Shown in pieces: positions 52,409 through 64,000 of a stretch of 64,000 bases of DNA. This stretch comes from Microglena sp. YARC. Taxonomy: Eukaryota > Chlorophyta > Chlorophyceae > Chlamydomonadales > Chlamydomonadaceae. The stretch is taken from the NCBI GenBank assembly GCA_022414725.1, contig CM039462.1, forward strand, positions 96,084,020 through 96,148,019. Reading direction: 5' to 3'. Made by a program: the position numbers and the translations under genes. Below the pieces are notes generated by a model, which did no database searches, was not told the DNA's origin, and worked only from the letters and a program-made list of their open reading frames with translations. The stretch's first letter is position 1; each line of letters begins with the position of its first letter.

Positions 52409-54085
52409 TGCCATATCGCGCCCAAGGTGGTTATACGCAGGAAGGACCACAACCTTAGGGTAGAGGGAGGAGGGGGTGTCCCGGGCCAAAGGGTGATGTC
52501 GTCACCGAGGAGGAAGAAGGGGCAACGAGGAAGGCGCTGCCCACCGGTGAGGGTCACCAAGTGGAAAGGAGCCAGTCTATGACAGGGGCAGAATCAGGGC
52601 ATTCCAAGAAAGCGTGAGACATTGTGTCAGCAGTGTGCAGCTGCAAGCAGTCAGGGCTGGAGCAGACTATGGAGGGGAGGTCGTCTTGGTTGACCCGTTG
52701 GAAGCGTCCTCGTACAAGAGCAAGGAACGCATTGCAAGCCCAGGGTGCCATGAAGCAAGCTCCGGCAAGTGATGGTTATAAGACGGTGGAGAGACTTGTC
52801 AGCGAGGCGTACCCACACCTGCGAAAAGCCTGCACGTAGAGGGAGGGAGACTTGAGGTTCGTCTTATCTTTGAGCAGTTCTCTCCGCTGGGCCTGGACGG
52901 GAGGGCGGACACGTTGTAAGTCCACCCAAGCGTTATGTGGAGAGGTCTTCAGGGGAGGGGACTGGAATAGGGGTGACAACGAGCGCTCTCTCTGTTGCTG
53001 AGGCAATCCATCGGGATTCAAGACCACGAGGCCTCGCAGGTCAGGGTTAGTGCTAGGGTGAGTGTCAAGGTGGAGGGGGGTAGAATGCTCCACAGCCTGG
53101 GCCAAGCAGCACGTTCCTCGGTATAACCTGGCACAAAATGGGTGGGAACTGGGGCTTTGTTGCATGATATGTTGGTGAAGAAGGGCCTGCCGTGCTTGGC
53201 GCACAGAGAGTTCAAGAAGGTTCACCTCAGTATCATCATGGAGGTGGAGACCCCATGTTGTTGGGTCCAGTTGGAGGTCCTCCCAAAGACCAACCAGCCA
53301 TGGTTCCAGAGCTCTTGCCTCTGGTGGGGGGGGAGGCCTTGCTGGATCAGCTGCTCCTCAAAGTCTGCCCGTAACCATGCTTCTCGAGGTTTCTTGCGTA
53401 GGGTGATGAGGGCAGCTTGGGGGTGTCCTTGGGGGTGTTCTTGGGGTCTTAGATCAGCAAGACCTTTGCTTGCATGCCTTTCCTTCTTTTTCTGTGTTGC
53501 TCTTGGAGGTTACAGTGGTGTTTTGTTGGTTGGGGAGGAACAGTGTTGCTTGGAGGTGGGGGTGGTGCTCGGAAGGCCCTTAGTCCTTTGTCCTCCTAGT
53601 AATTAGTTTGTGTCCCTCGGTCTTTTGTCCCCTAGTCTTTTCGCCTTTTGTCTCCGGATCTTTTGTCTTAGCGGACTTTTGGTCCATGTCCTCTAGTCTT
53701 CTTCTTTGGTTTTTCTTCCTCGGTCACATAGGGCTAGGTTTTATCAGATGTTCCCTTTCCTGGTTCCTCCCTATGTAAAAAAAAAAAAAAAAAAAAAAAG
53801 GACGGTCCTCTCCAGTGAGGGGATCTGGCCCCTCTGCAAGGGGACCAGCAGGGGCCACAGCCGGAAAGAGCTTCCATTGGGGAGGTGGAAGTTCAGGAAG
53901 GAGGACAGCATCCTGCCAGGGGTCTGGCAGAGAGGAGAGGATGAAGTCAAGGTCTTGGACAGCAGCGGGAGGGAGGTGAGCTCGTTGTTGATGAGCTGAG
54001 CGGATGTCCTTGAGACGGTGCCACGAGAGTGCTTGGGAGGAGAGCACTTGGTTTGAGGTGATGGGCATGGACGGAAAAGGAGGGT
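52409..54085 (-). mobile_element. LINE-A copy 12, internal ORF2 fragment split by family B
   Basis: This is reverse-complement sequence of the post-RT part of ORF2, from the Cys/His region (52409 onward) to the HHLKPSAL-like region ending near AAAAGGAGGGTGT (54085). It has neither 3' UTR nor T run. Family B interrupts it at 53448-53799, and about 75 bases of LINE-A are missing at that point. The minus-strand frame 52776-53225 (NLLELSVRQARQALLHQHIM start) preserves one of the longest uninterrupted stretches of this region. Confidence 0.88.
53448..53799 (+). mobile_element. Family B element, 5'-truncated, nested in LINE-A copy 12
   Basis: It starts TCTTAGATCAGCAAGACC and ends in poly(A) at 53777-53799 with the B terminal hairpin. 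Antisense LINE-A flanks it on both sides. The 3' half is nearly identical to the copies ending at 43018 and 52096. Confidence 0.92.
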
Positions 54086-54475
54086 GTGCCAAATGCTACT
54101 ACATATACCGTGGACCAGAAGAACACGCTGAGAGAGCAGAAGAATGTAGGCGGTGTCTGCACACAAGGGGAGATCGCAAACAATTCCACTATAGGTACTA
54201 AGACTTTCTTGGTGGAGATTGCCATCCATGTATTTTGCACTTCCTGCCTGCCTGTGCTTGCCTGCCTTCGTGCCTGCCTGTGCCTACCTGCCTGTGCCTT
54301 CCTGTTCATGTGTCTGCCTGTGCTTGCTTACCTGCCTGCCTGCCTGTGCTTGCCTGCCTTCGTGCCTGCCTGTGCCTACCTGCCTGTGCCTTCCTGTTCA
54401 TGTGTTTGCCTGTGCTTGCTTACCTGCCTGCCTGCCTGTGCTTGCCTGCCTTCCTGCCTGCCTGTGCCTACCTTG
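54086..54475. repeat. 5' flank with CCTGCCTGTGC minisatellite
   Basis: From about 54243 to 54472, a ~115-base block built of CTGCCTGTGCTTGCCTGCC and TGCCTTCCTGTTCATGTGT words occurs twice. Cys/Leu/Pro-rich frames in all phases are by-products. The preceding 150 bases hold no recognised gene. LINE-A copy 13 begins at the right edge. Confidence 0.85.
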
Positions 54476-55151
54476 CCGACTTTTTCCAACTTTCTCAACT
54501 CCGATCTTTTTCGGCTTTCGCATCTTTCGCGCAGCTTCTTGAGCTTCGCAACCACCTTCAATTCGTTGCGGGGCGTGCGGCATGCACTTGGGCGACTTTT
54601 CACTCCTCTGGCCAATCTCAACTTCGACAGCCTTTCTCTCCCTCTTCCCTCTATACGTTTCTGTGTTCTTGTGCTCGTCTTGAAGCTCTCAAGGAGACGC
54701 ATCTGCCTATACCTTTTCTATGATCGAGGCTCGTTTTTTACGAAAACGCCAGGTCAACACCTTTCCCTCAGCTTGTTAGCCTCTGGCCATCTTTCAGCAC
54801 CTTTCAGCACCTCCAACTTTCTCAACTCCGATCTTTTTCAGCTTCCGCATCTTTCGCGCAGCTTCTTGAGCTTCGCAACCACCATCAATTCGTTGCGGGG
54901 CGTGCGGCATGCACCTGGACGACTTTTCACTCCTCTGGCCGACCTCAACTTCGACAGCCTTTTTCTCACTCTTCCTCAATACGTTACAGTGTTCTTGTGC
55001 TCGTCTTGAAGCTCTCCAGCCGCTCAGTGTGCGAATTGCCCTTCTTGATACTCTCTGCTTCCCCCTTCAGCCCTGCAATAGCAGCAGTGTCTCAGCCAGC
55101 CTGGTCTGACACTCGAGTTTCCCCACACACTTTCAGCCCTTCCTTCTTTGC

Positions 55152-57640
55152 ATGGGAGTCAATCCTACACCTGGTATACTTCTCCCAGCCCCTTTCAGCT
55201 ATCATGGCCTCTTCTGTTCCTTCTCTCTGACAGCCCCATGCAGCTTCCCCCATGGCTCAGCACATGCTAAGAAGATCCAATGGACTTCTGATGTGCAAGA
55301 CATCCCCCAGACTCTACAGCAGCCCATGGATGACCAGCTCCCAAGTCTCGCACATCCTTCCATGCCGCACACCTTCTTTCTGGAAGTAGGTAAAGCAGCA
55401 GTTGAGCCCCAAGAGCTGCCAGCCTTTCTCACCTTCCTCCTCCAGTACTTCACCCCCCTTCTCCATGGTATGCCGCCAATGGGCGATGCGGGTCCCATGC
55501 AAAAGCTTATTGTGCATCGTCCTTGCACCCACTGGCCGATATTACGCTGGACCTTTCCAGGCGGCTATCTCATTCTGGCAACTTCACTGTGGAGTGGGGA
55601 CAGCGACAGATCCTCATCCCCCTATCCTCTGCTCCTCCCCCTCTCCCCTCTTCACACCGCCGCCTTAAATTCTTCAACGTACCCTCCACATGCGCACGCA
55701 TTGGCCTTCCTGAGGCCATCCTCTTAGCGGCCGGCTACAAGACAATTCCTGCCCACCTTTCCAACTTCCCCCTTGCTCCCGTCCCGGGGGCAGTCATTAT
55801 CCTCCGCTACAGTCTTGGCGTGAACGCCAACGCTGCCCGTCTTCATCGTGGATATCATCCCACCCCAGAAGACCCCTTCCTCCACCGCCTGCCACCCTTT
55901 CTCCCCTCCCTCTCCTCCCTGGTAGACCCCCCTTCAGCACCTTCTTGGATCAAGATCCTCTCTCTTTCCCCCTCCCCTCCCATTCTGCTCGTTCCCACCT
56001 CTTCACCACATCCCCTCTCACTTCTTTCCAGGGCCCTTCTGCTTCTACCCTCCCCTTTACTTCCCCTCCTCCTCCTCCTCCTTCCCCCCTCCCCTTCCCT
56101 TCCCCTTCTTCCAACATGGAAACCCATCGGCCCCCGACCTATGGTACCCCTCCTCATTCTCTCCATTTCCCCTGTCCCTCCCACCGTCCAGTCCACAGCA
56201 CTCTTCACCCCACCCTCCTTCTCAACATGGTCCACCACACCATCCCCCTCTCCCAACAGCCCCTACATGTTTCCCTCTACTGAGGCACTCCTCCATGCCG
56301 GTTCCCTCAGAGCTCGCCCCAGGTTACAATCTTTTTCAAGCCTTCTCCTGTCAGAGACACACACAGACCCAGTGACTTCAGCAGCCCCATCGACAGCACC
56401 GCCAACACTGAGCCAGGAACTTCACCCGCACCCCCTTCTTCAGATGAAGCACAAGTTTCATACTCCACTTCAGATCCACAGGCAGCTCATCCACATCACC
56501 CAGGTGCAGAATTAGATCTAGCCGCAGCTACAGCACCAGAAGCAGCACACTCTCAAGCAACTTCTTCAGCATCAGCTCCTTCTCACGCTTCTGTACCAGC
56601 ATCTGCCCATCAAGAGCAACAACCACCATTAGATTCACAACTAACATCAGTTGCACCTTCCACTCCAAGATCTGTTTCGGCTTCAGCAGTACCAACATCA
56701 GCAGCCTCAGCCTCAGCCTCAGCCACAGCCTCAGCCACAGCTACAGCCTCAGCCACAGCCTCAGCCTCAGCGTCAGCATCAGCATCAGCATCAGTATCAG
56801 CTCTAGCATCAGCTCCAGCTCTCTCAGCCTCGTCAACAGCAGCCTCAGCCTTAGCCTCAGTCTCAGCCTCAGAGTCAGCATCAACATTAGCATCTGTATT
56901 AGTTCTAGCATCAGCTCCAGCTCCCTCAGCCTCAGCATCAGCATCAGACCAAGCAACACTAGCATTAGCATCAGCATCATCCACAGTGCTATCACCATCA
57001 GCACCCTCAGCAACCTCAGCACCAGTATCAGGATCAGCATCAGCATCAGCTCAACCTCCCTCAGCAGCATCAACCTCAGCTCCAGCAACAGCATCAGCAT
57101 CAGTAGCTAAAGGCTGAAAGAAAAAAAAAATTGACTCCATTACAAAACCAAGCTGCACTATCACAGGCACCTGCAGTAGGAGCCTTGGTTCAGCCACCAA
57201 CGACAGCAACATCGGTCTCGGCTTTAGCACCCGCTGCATTGGCTACAGTATCAGCATCACTTGCTTTAACACCTGCACTGGCTTACACAGCTTTGCCACC
57301 GTAGAGGAATCGGATCTTCCTACAGCAGCAGATGTTTTGACACCACCAGTAGCAGACTCAGTGTTGACACCCACAGCAACAGCTTTGGTACCCACACAAT
57401 CTCCTATAGCATCCTTTTTCCCCCCTCTCCGCTCCCCTCTAACTCTGCACTAGCAGAGTCTCCATCTTCCCCTGTCCAAGATTCCTTCCTCTCCATCGCT
57501 CCCCCCTTATCCTCATCCCCCTCTCCAGCCCCCTTTAACTCATCTCATCCAGAGTCTCCCTCTACCCCAGCTCAAGTCCCTCCTATCTCCGCCGCCCCTT
57601 CCCCTCGCAGACCCATCGCTCCCAACCCCCGACCAATCTC
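55152..57640 (+). pseudogene. LINE-A copy 13 ORF1, N-terminal and Ala/Ser-rich regions
   Basis: Frames at 55152-55727 and 55523-56515 carry the conserved FLEVGKAAVEPQELPAFLTF and FFNVPSTCARIGLPEAILLA segments with small differences from copy 7. The Ala/Ser block is coded by ~56510-57110 but broken. The CCC(C)ATCGACAGC site near 56385 has one C fewer than copy 7, and the Lys patch at 57117-57130 reads GGCTGAAAGAAAA, introducing a stop. The repeats show slightly different copy numbers of TCAGCC and GCATCA units. Confidence 0.6.
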
Positions 57641-57642
57641 TG

Positions 57643-57910
57643 ATGCAGCAGCTGCTGCTGGTGCTGCCGCCATCTCAAGGGCAAACCAGACTCCTCCTGC
57701 CCATCCCTGTCCCCTTCCTTTTCACCTCCCTCCCTCCCTCTCCTGTCCCTCCCTCTTCCTCCAGCCCACTGGCCACCCGACGTCCCTCCCACACCCCTTC
57801 CTTACCTCTCTCCGCCATCACCCACCACCCTCCAGCCACCAGCGACCTGGACTCTCTATCAAACACCCAGCATGATCCGCTTTGCTGCCCCATTTGTCTC
57901 AACCCCTTTG
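57643..57910 (+). pseudogene. LINE-A copy 13 ORF1, first half of RING finger
   Basis: This frame joins the Pro-rich linker (MQQLLLVLPPSQ start) directly to LDSLSNTQHDPLCCPICLN, confirming that the RING finger belongs to ORF1. Only the first CPIC pair of ligands is present. After NPFGTEPPYW the frame runs into the minisatellite, so the remaining six ligands are lost. Confidence 0.75.
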
Positions 57911-58660
57911 GGACCGAGCCCCCTTATTGGGACCGAGCCCCCTTATTGGGACCGAGCCCCCTTATTGGACCGAGCCCCCTTCTTGGGACCGAGCCCCCTT
58001 ATTGGACCGAGCCCCTTTATTGGGGACCGAGCCCCCTTATTGGGACCGAGCCCCTTATTTGGACCGAGCCCCTTTATTGGGACCGAGCCCCCTTATTGGG
58101 ACCGAGCCCCCCTATAGGGACCGAGCCCCTTTATTGGGACCGAGCCCCTTATTGGGACCGAGCCCCCTTATTGGGACTGAGCCCCCTTATTGGGACTGAG
58201 CCCCCTTATTGGGACCGAGCCCCTTATTTGGACCGAGCCCCTTTATTGGGACCGAGCCCCCTTATTGGGACCGAGCCCCCCCTATAGGGACCGAGCCCCT
58301 TTATTGGGACCGAGCCCCTTATTGGGACCGAGCCCCCTTATTGGACTGAGCCCCCTTATTGGGACCGAGCCCCTTATTTGGACCAAGCCTCTTTATTGGG
58401 ACCGAGCCCCCTTATTGGGACCGAGCCCCTTATTGGGACCGAGCCCCTTTATTGGACCGAGCCCCTTATTGGGACCGAGCCCCTTATTGGGACCGAGCCC
58501 CCTTATTGGGACCGAGCCCCTTATTGGGACCGAGCCCCTTTATTTGGGACCGAGCCCCCTTTATTTGGACCGAGCCCCCTTATTGGACCCGAGCCCCCTT
58601 ATTTGGGACCGAGCCCCCTTATTTGGACCGAGCCCCCTTATTTGGGACCGAGCCCCCTTC
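57909..58660. repeat. 19-bp minisatellite born inside the RING coding sequence
   Basis: About 39 tandem units of GGGACCGAGCCCCCTTATT (19 bases, with 17-21 base variants) fill this interval. Copy 7 has exactly one such unit at 18851-18869, in the RING finger. The 195 bases that follow it in copy 7 (about 18870-19064) are absent here, and similarity resumes at CCCTTCTTCTCTTCCTCC. Because 19 is not a multiple of three, all forward frames read the same 19-residue peptide repeat (GTEPPYWDRAPLLGPSPLI) without stops. Confidence 0.95.
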
Positions 58661-59187
58661 TTCTCTTCCTCCCCCTCCATCCCCACGCGAGGACTTGGCC
58701 CCCTGCTCCTCCCTACTCCTCCCTCTCCCTCATCTATCCCCTCGCTTTCTTCTTCCAGCCTGGGCATCCACTCGGCCCTTGGAGCATACACCCCCCCAGA
58801 TCCCACCTCCCCGTCCCTGCTCCTTCTCCCCTTCCCTTAACTCCTCCTGCCACCCCCTCTTCCACTTCACGTGCTGACAACGCACATTGGTGGCACTCAG
58901 CCCCTCCCCCTCTACAGGCAACCTCCCCCGCTCAAGCTTCCCCCCCTCACCGTGCCACCTCCTCTCTTTCAGGCCGTTCACCCCTTACAGGCCGTCCCTC
59001 TTCAACAGGCTGTCCACTCTCGCAAGAGAACTCGGACTGTCCCAGAAGACCAACAGCCCTGGTGGGCAGTCTCTCTTCCCAGCACCTCTCTCTCTGAAAT
59101 GTCCCCTAGGTCAACCCGCAAAATCTGCACGCTTAAATATCAGCGGCAACACAAAGCCGGGATCACACCAGGGGAGAACACGAATGA

Positions 59188-61600
59188 ATGCACAGCATGC
59201 CCCTCCTAGGATTACCTTTGTCTGCACCAACGCGCAAGGACTTACACCCCTTAAACTCTTTGAGCACATTTCTTGGCTTCGAGAAAACGCGAGTGGATAT
59301 GGCAGTGCTCACTGAAGTAAGGACAACCTCATCACCCGAGGACCTTCTTCAACACCTCCCAGGCGCGGGGGGGCAATCTGGCCAGGCGCAAGATTTTTTC
59401 TTTTGCCCTGGTACAGGGAACACTGAAGGCATCATCCTGATATTAAGCCCTCACTGCCCCATCACAGATCCCGTCCCTAAACCTATCCTAGGTCCAACAT
59501 GCCGCATTCTAGGCATCGATGCTTTCATTGGTGACTCCGTCATCACCATTTTGTGCGTCTATGCTCCGGCCCAAGCTGCTGACAGAGAAGACTTCTTTTT
59601 TCAACTGCGTGCGTCCCAACCTTCCCACTGACGGACGCCTCCTTCTCGTTGTTGGTGATTTCAACTGCATTCTTGACCCCCTCGATGCGGTCTACCCTCC
59701 TCACAGGACTCAATATTGACCCCATGAGATCGCATGCAGGGGGCACCTCCCCTTGCAGACATCATGAATACCTACAGCCTACAAGACATCTGGAGGAACA
59801 CGCACCGACTGCCAAGAACTTCACACATTGGAGCATTCCCAGCCTCATTCCCGCGGTAGGCTTGACCGCTGGCTGGCTTCAGACTCCCTCCTAGCCCTCT
59901 TCACAGCCACTTCCTCCATTCTCCCTACCTCTGGCATTATCTCTGACCACCGCCCTGTGTCTATAACCCTCTCCACCCAAGGGCCAAGGGCTGCAAGGGT
60001 TCCCCCTCCTCCTCCTCAACATTCCAGAAGCTTGTGATGAGCTCAAGAACATCATCGCTTCACAATCCCTCCTCCTAAACCTCTTACCCGATTCAGACAT
60101 CGTCACAAAATGGGACCAACATGAAGGAAGTTTATTCGCACCAGCAGTTGGGCCATTTACAAGAAGCATCGCCGTGCCTGCCAGCGTGCCGCCCGCTTAG
60201 AGAGGACGACGCCCGGCAGGAATTCTCACAGGTGCATTTCTCCCCCCATGCAATTTCTTTCCTGGCACGCCTCAACATAGCCAAGGCTAAGGCATTAGCA
60301 GCAACACTCGCTTGGCAGCAACTCCTTGCTCCAATGCTCAAAGCTTACCTATCCTTGAGCACACTTTTGGGGATTCATCTTCCTTCTACTTCCACCACCT
60401 TTCCCGTTCCCCTCACCCCCAAGTCCACATCAAGCTTATCCAGCCTCCACGGCCACCCCAGCATCACCCCCTTTCTGTGGCTGACCTCTCTTCAATGATA
60501 GGAGTCAACATAGGACTGGAGTATGCCCGGGCCTTTTTTTTTTTTTTTTTTTTACAGTGCTGATTCCTCCTTTGGGCTGTATCGTCCAAACCCTCACATC
60601 AACCAGGCTAACCAGGATCTTCTGCTCACATCCCTCCCTCGTCCCCTCCCCCCTAGTTATGCAGCCCTTGCAGAAGGTGTCAATGGCGATGGCCTAATCA
60701 CAGCAGAGGAGATGGACCTTGCCATCCGCTCTGCTTCTCGAGGCTCCAGCCCAGGTTATGACGGACTTCCCTTTGAAGTCTACAATGCGTTCCATGAAGA
60801 ACTGTCCCCGATCCTTCAACGAGTTTTCAACTCTGCCTTCCAAGATAAAGTTAACTCGGCCCCCCTAGCACCCCTCCTTCAGGGAACCATCTGCCTTCTC
60901 CACAAGACTGGTCAGCCCCAAGACTCCCTCGCAGGTTACCGTCCTATCACCCTTCTCAATTGCGACCTTAAGCTGATCCTTTTGATCATGGCTCACCGAC
61001 TGCAACGCCCACTGGAATATCTCATCGACGTCACTCAATCAGCTTTCCTCCGTGGCAGAGACATCAGTGACAACATTTGCTATCACCTAGGCTTGGCTGC
61101 GCGCTTGAAAGAGCTTGGCTTACCAGGCTGGTTGCTGCATTCTGACCTCACTAAAGCTTATGATTCTGTCAACAGGGGATGGCTCCTAAAGACAATGTCA
61201 GCCATGGGATTCAATAGTGCGGGCATCACGCGCTGGTGCGATATCCTCATGAATGGCAGCTCTACGCGAGTGTGTCTCAACGGTTTCTTCACTACCTCCT
61301 TCCCCAACACTTCCGACTTCCCTCAGGGTGGGGCCTTGAGCTGTAATCAATGGGTCATCATCTTTGAGCCCTTCATCACCTACAATAACCAACTGAGATC
61401 TTGTGGAACTCTGCAATCCTTCCGTCTTTCCCTCAGGAGAGTTGGCCCCAGCCACCCTCTCGTTTGCTGACGATGGCCAAGCACTTTGTCCTCAACCCAG
61501 CCACAGATGGGCCTATCATCAAGGAGACATACGTCGTAGCCAATTCGGCTGGCCTTACCCGCCCAGTTCTGTTCCAAGACCCGTCTTCTGCTTCTTGAAC
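59188..61600 (+). pseudogene. LINE-A copy 13 ORF2: endonuclease and reverse transcriptase (frameshifted)
   Basis: All motifs seen in copy 7 are present but spread over several frames. Endonuclease motifs (AVLTEVR, CVYAPAQ, GDFNCILD, ISDHRPVS) lie in 59188-60037. The frame 60523-61470 contains the RT with YRPITLLNCDLKLI, HSDLTKAYDSVNRGW and FPQGGALSCNQW. An extra base in the TTTCCCTC run near 61428 shifts the frame before the FADD box. A T19 run at 60535-60553, where copy 7 has CTTTT, adds about six Phe codons. That is probably an error or slippage. Confidence 0.82.
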
Positions 61601-64000
61601 TTCCCCAGACATAGCCCTCCTGCAGATCTGGACCCCCCCTTGGCACCATCACTTGACTGGTTACCACCTCCATCCCCCAGACACACCTCACAGATTGCTG
61701 GGCGTGCCGTTCGGTGCAAACACTGCCCTTTGCAAGGCTGCAGCCTACCAGCACATGCCCCATAGCATCTCACGTGCAGCAGCTCCATGGCTCTCACGCA
61801 ATCTCAATGTTATTGGAAGGGCGCATGTTCTATGCAATGCTTGGCTTCCAAGTTCATCTTCCAGGCTAACTTTGCATCACCACCAGCGCCTCTCCGCCAG
61901 CAGTTGCAATCTTCTCTCAAGCCTTTGTTGCAACCTCTAGCCTGCAGGAGGAGGAATCACCACGTCCAGGACACCTCTTCCCCCGCTTCGGACAGCCGTC
62001 CTTCCTTTTCATCGAGGAGGGCTTGCTGTACCCAATCTTGCTTCCCACTCGGCTGCTATGCTGGCCAAGACCACATGGCTCCTCTTCAGTTACACAGGTC
62101 ACCCCTGGCAGCAGCTCTACCGTCACGAGATTTCTCGGGCTGTGCGCCTCCTCCAGGTCAGGCAAGTGGATACCATGCCCTGGTTACCGCCCCGTCTTCT
62201 GTGGACATCGCCTCAATCACCACCAACTTGGCCCGGGAAAAGTGCAGAGGCTTTTCTCCTGCTGAACATTCGTAGAATTATCGCTCCGCCATGCAGTGCC
62301 CCCAATCCATCCTACTGGAAACCACCTTCAACAAACACCCCTCTTTTCCGTCCATGCCCATCACCTCAAACCAAGTGCTCTACTCCCAAGCACTCTCGTG
62401 GCACCGTCTCAAGGACATCCGCTCAGCTCATCAACAACGATCTCACCTCCCTCCCGCTGCTGTCCAAGACCTTGACTTCATCCTCTCCTCTCTGCCAGAC
62501 CCCTGGCGGGATGCTGTCCTCCTTCCTGAACTTCCACCTCCAAATGGAAGCTCTTTCCCGCTGTGGCCCTGCTGGTCCCCTTGTAGAGGGGCCAGATCCC
62601 CTCACTGGAGAGGACCGTCTTTGGAGGTCTGGCCCTCTGGCCGGTTACACCCTCTCACCCTTCCTGCCCTTCCCCCCCCAAGGACACCCCCAAGCTGCGC
62701 TCATCACCCTACGCAAGAAACCTCGAGAAGCATGGTTACGGGCAGACTTTGAGGAGCAGCTGATCCAGCAAGGCCTCCCCCCCACCAGAGGCAAGAGCTC
62801 TTGGAACCATGGCTGGTTGGTCTTTGGGAGGACCTCCAACTGGACCCAACAACATGGGGTCTCCACCTCCATGATGATACTGAGGTGAACCTTCTTGAAC
62901 TCTCTGTGCGCCAAGCACGGGCAGGCCCTTCTTCACCAACATATCATGCAACAAAAGCCCCAGTTCCCACCATTTTGTGCCAGGTTTATACGAGGAACGT
63001 GCTGCTTGGCCCAGGCTGTGGAGCATTCTACCCCCCTCCACCTTGGACACTCACCCTAGCACTAACCCTGACCTGCGAGGGCCTCCGTGGTCTTGAATCC
63101 CGATGGATTGCCTCAGCAACAGAGAGAGCGCTCGTTGTCACCCCTATTCCAGTCCCCTCCCCTGAAGACCTCCCACATAACGCTTGGGTGGACTTACAAC
63201 GTGTCCGCCCCTCCCGTCCAGTGCCCAGCGGAGAGAACTGCTCAAAGACAAGACGAACCTAAAGTCTCCTCCCTCTACGTGCAGGCTTTTCGCAGGTGTG
63301 GGTACGCCTCGCTGACAAGAGACTCTCCACCGTCCTTATACCATCACTTGCCGGAGCTTGCTTCATGGCACCCTGGGCTGCAATGCGTTCCTTGCTCATG
63401 TACGAGGACGCTTCCAACGGGTCAACCAAGACGACCCCCCCCTCCATAGTCTGCTCCAGCCCTGACTGCTTGCAGCTGCACACTACTGACACAATGTCTC
63501 ACGCTTTCTTGGAATACCCTATTCTACCCTGTCATAGACTGGCTCCTTTCCACTTGGGAGACCTCACCGGTGGGCAGCGCCTTCCTCGTTGCCCCTTCTT
63601 CCTCCTCGCTGACGACATCACCCTTTGGCCCGGGACACCCCCTCCTCCCTCTACCCTAAGGTTGTGGTCCTTCCTGCGTATAACCACTTGGGCGCGATAT
63701 GGCAGGTCCGTTCGTCCCGGGCTGACAGACTGGACCATTCTGAGCCCCTTCACCACAAGGCTATCTGCCTTGCCCTTGGCCACCTTCACCAAGCCATCGC
63801 CAGGGACTGGATGCGCACCCAGACGGATATTTGACACCTTGATAATGGCGCCTTCTGTCAAGATTGGTGGCGTGGCCTAGATTGCTATCTCACAGTGGCT
63901 TCCTTTGCAAGCTTATGGGCCACCCCCCGATCTTTTTGCACCATGATTGGGGTCACTCCCGGTGACCAGGAGCCTGATACCCGCACCATGGAAATGACAA
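61601..64000 (+). pseudogene. LINE-A copy 13 ORF2 C-terminal region (frameshifted, cut by window end)
   Basis: The post-RT coding region lies in pieces: 61787-62275, 62058-62888 and 62801-63262. The Cys/His motif is near 63453-63520, with Cys lost where CCC TGATT became TATTCT. The conserved TLRLWSFLRI and RDWMRTQTDI segments follow. The sequence stops before the Asp-Pro tail. Confidence 0.75.

Larger units (their letters stand above)
54476..64000 (+). mobile_element. LINE-A copy 13, second long copy, runs off the window
   Basis: The start GCCGACTTTTTCC matches the start of copy 7, and similarity holds for the whole length. The 5' direct repeats are at 54486 and 54813. ORF1 spans about 55150-59180 and contains a minisatellite where the RING finger should be. 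The endonuclease and RT region is about 59180-61600, and the ORF2 C-terminus runs to the window end, before the Asp-Pro tail. Many single-base indels differ from copy 7. Confidence 0.92.

Noticed and set aside
54086..54723. Cys/Pro/Leu-rich frames in the CCTGCCTGTG repeats
   Set aside because: Low-complexity repeat fused to the LINE-A 5' region, open in several phases.
57872..59097. Several long frames with GTEPPYWDRAPLL repeats as a repeat protein
   Set aside because: A 19-base unit without stops opens all forward frames. The sequence replaces the RING coding segment and is a minisatellite.
60535..60553. T19 run in copy 13 as the 3' end of another antisense LINE-A insertion
   Set aside because: It is followed by ACAGTGCTG, which is the host ORF2 sequence, and not by the ACAAAGGG terminus. 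It is a homopolymer expansion of CTTTTATAG.

Overview
This window is repeat-dominated nuclear DNA from a eukaryote, probably a microbial one such as an alga or fungus. I cannot name the organism from the sequence. The evidence for a eukaryote is a swarm of poly(A)-tailed non-LTR retrotransposons, Ty3/gypsy (chromovirus) and Ty1/copia remnants, a ~420-bp satellite array, and no operon-like gene order. I see no rRNA or tRNA gene, no CRISPR array and no clearly intact host gene. A run of exactly 1000 N (32558-33557) is an assembly gap. Related copies differ mostly by 1-4 base insertions and deletions, often in homopolymers. Many 'broken' reading frames may therefore be consensus errors of a long-read assembly.

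The window is built around one large LINE family, here called LINE-A. It has two long copies: 15424-28099, split by a nested copy, and 54476 to the window end. There are also about a dozen truncated copies. The reconstructed layout is: two ~328-bp direct repeats at the 5' end; an ORF1 with an N-terminal region, a long Ala/Ser/Pro-rich stretch, a Lys patch and a RING-H2 finger; an ORF2 with AP endonuclease, reverse transcriptase, a Cys/His motif and an Asp-Pro-rich tail; a pyrimidine-rich 3' UTR with a long C tract; and a terminal hairpin directly before poly(A). The element is about 10 kb once the nested copy is removed.

A second family, B, has no recognisable ORF but ends in a 3' tail related to that of LINE-A. 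The terminal stem carries a compensatory base-pair change between the families, which suggests B is moved in trans by LINE-A machinery. Family C has a different 3' end, again a hairpin next to poly(A).

Layout: 1-2475, LINE-A fragment and a short tandem repeat. 2940-8917, a decayed gypsy/chromovirus with three diverged gag/protease segments, a LINE-A insertion, a chromodomain, a polypurine tract and a 3' LTR. 8918-10345, a decayed minus-strand gene resembling PCIF1-type cap adenosine methyltransferases. 10346-15423, short LINE-A insertions, a GT-rich tract and a 55-bp tandem array. 15424-28099, full-length LINE-A with a nested antisense copy. 28847-32557, a short LINE-A and a decayed copia element. 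33558-42126, the ~420-bp satellite. 42127-45485, families B and C and LINE-A. 45517-46080, a possible 2-oxoglutarate/Fe(II) dioxygenase fragment followed by a strong hairpin. 48281-54085, LINE-A and B elements, a G-rich minisatellite and a nested B in A. 54476-64000, the second long LINE-A, in which half of the RING coding sequence has been replaced by a ~750-bp minisatellite grown from a 19-bp RING segment.
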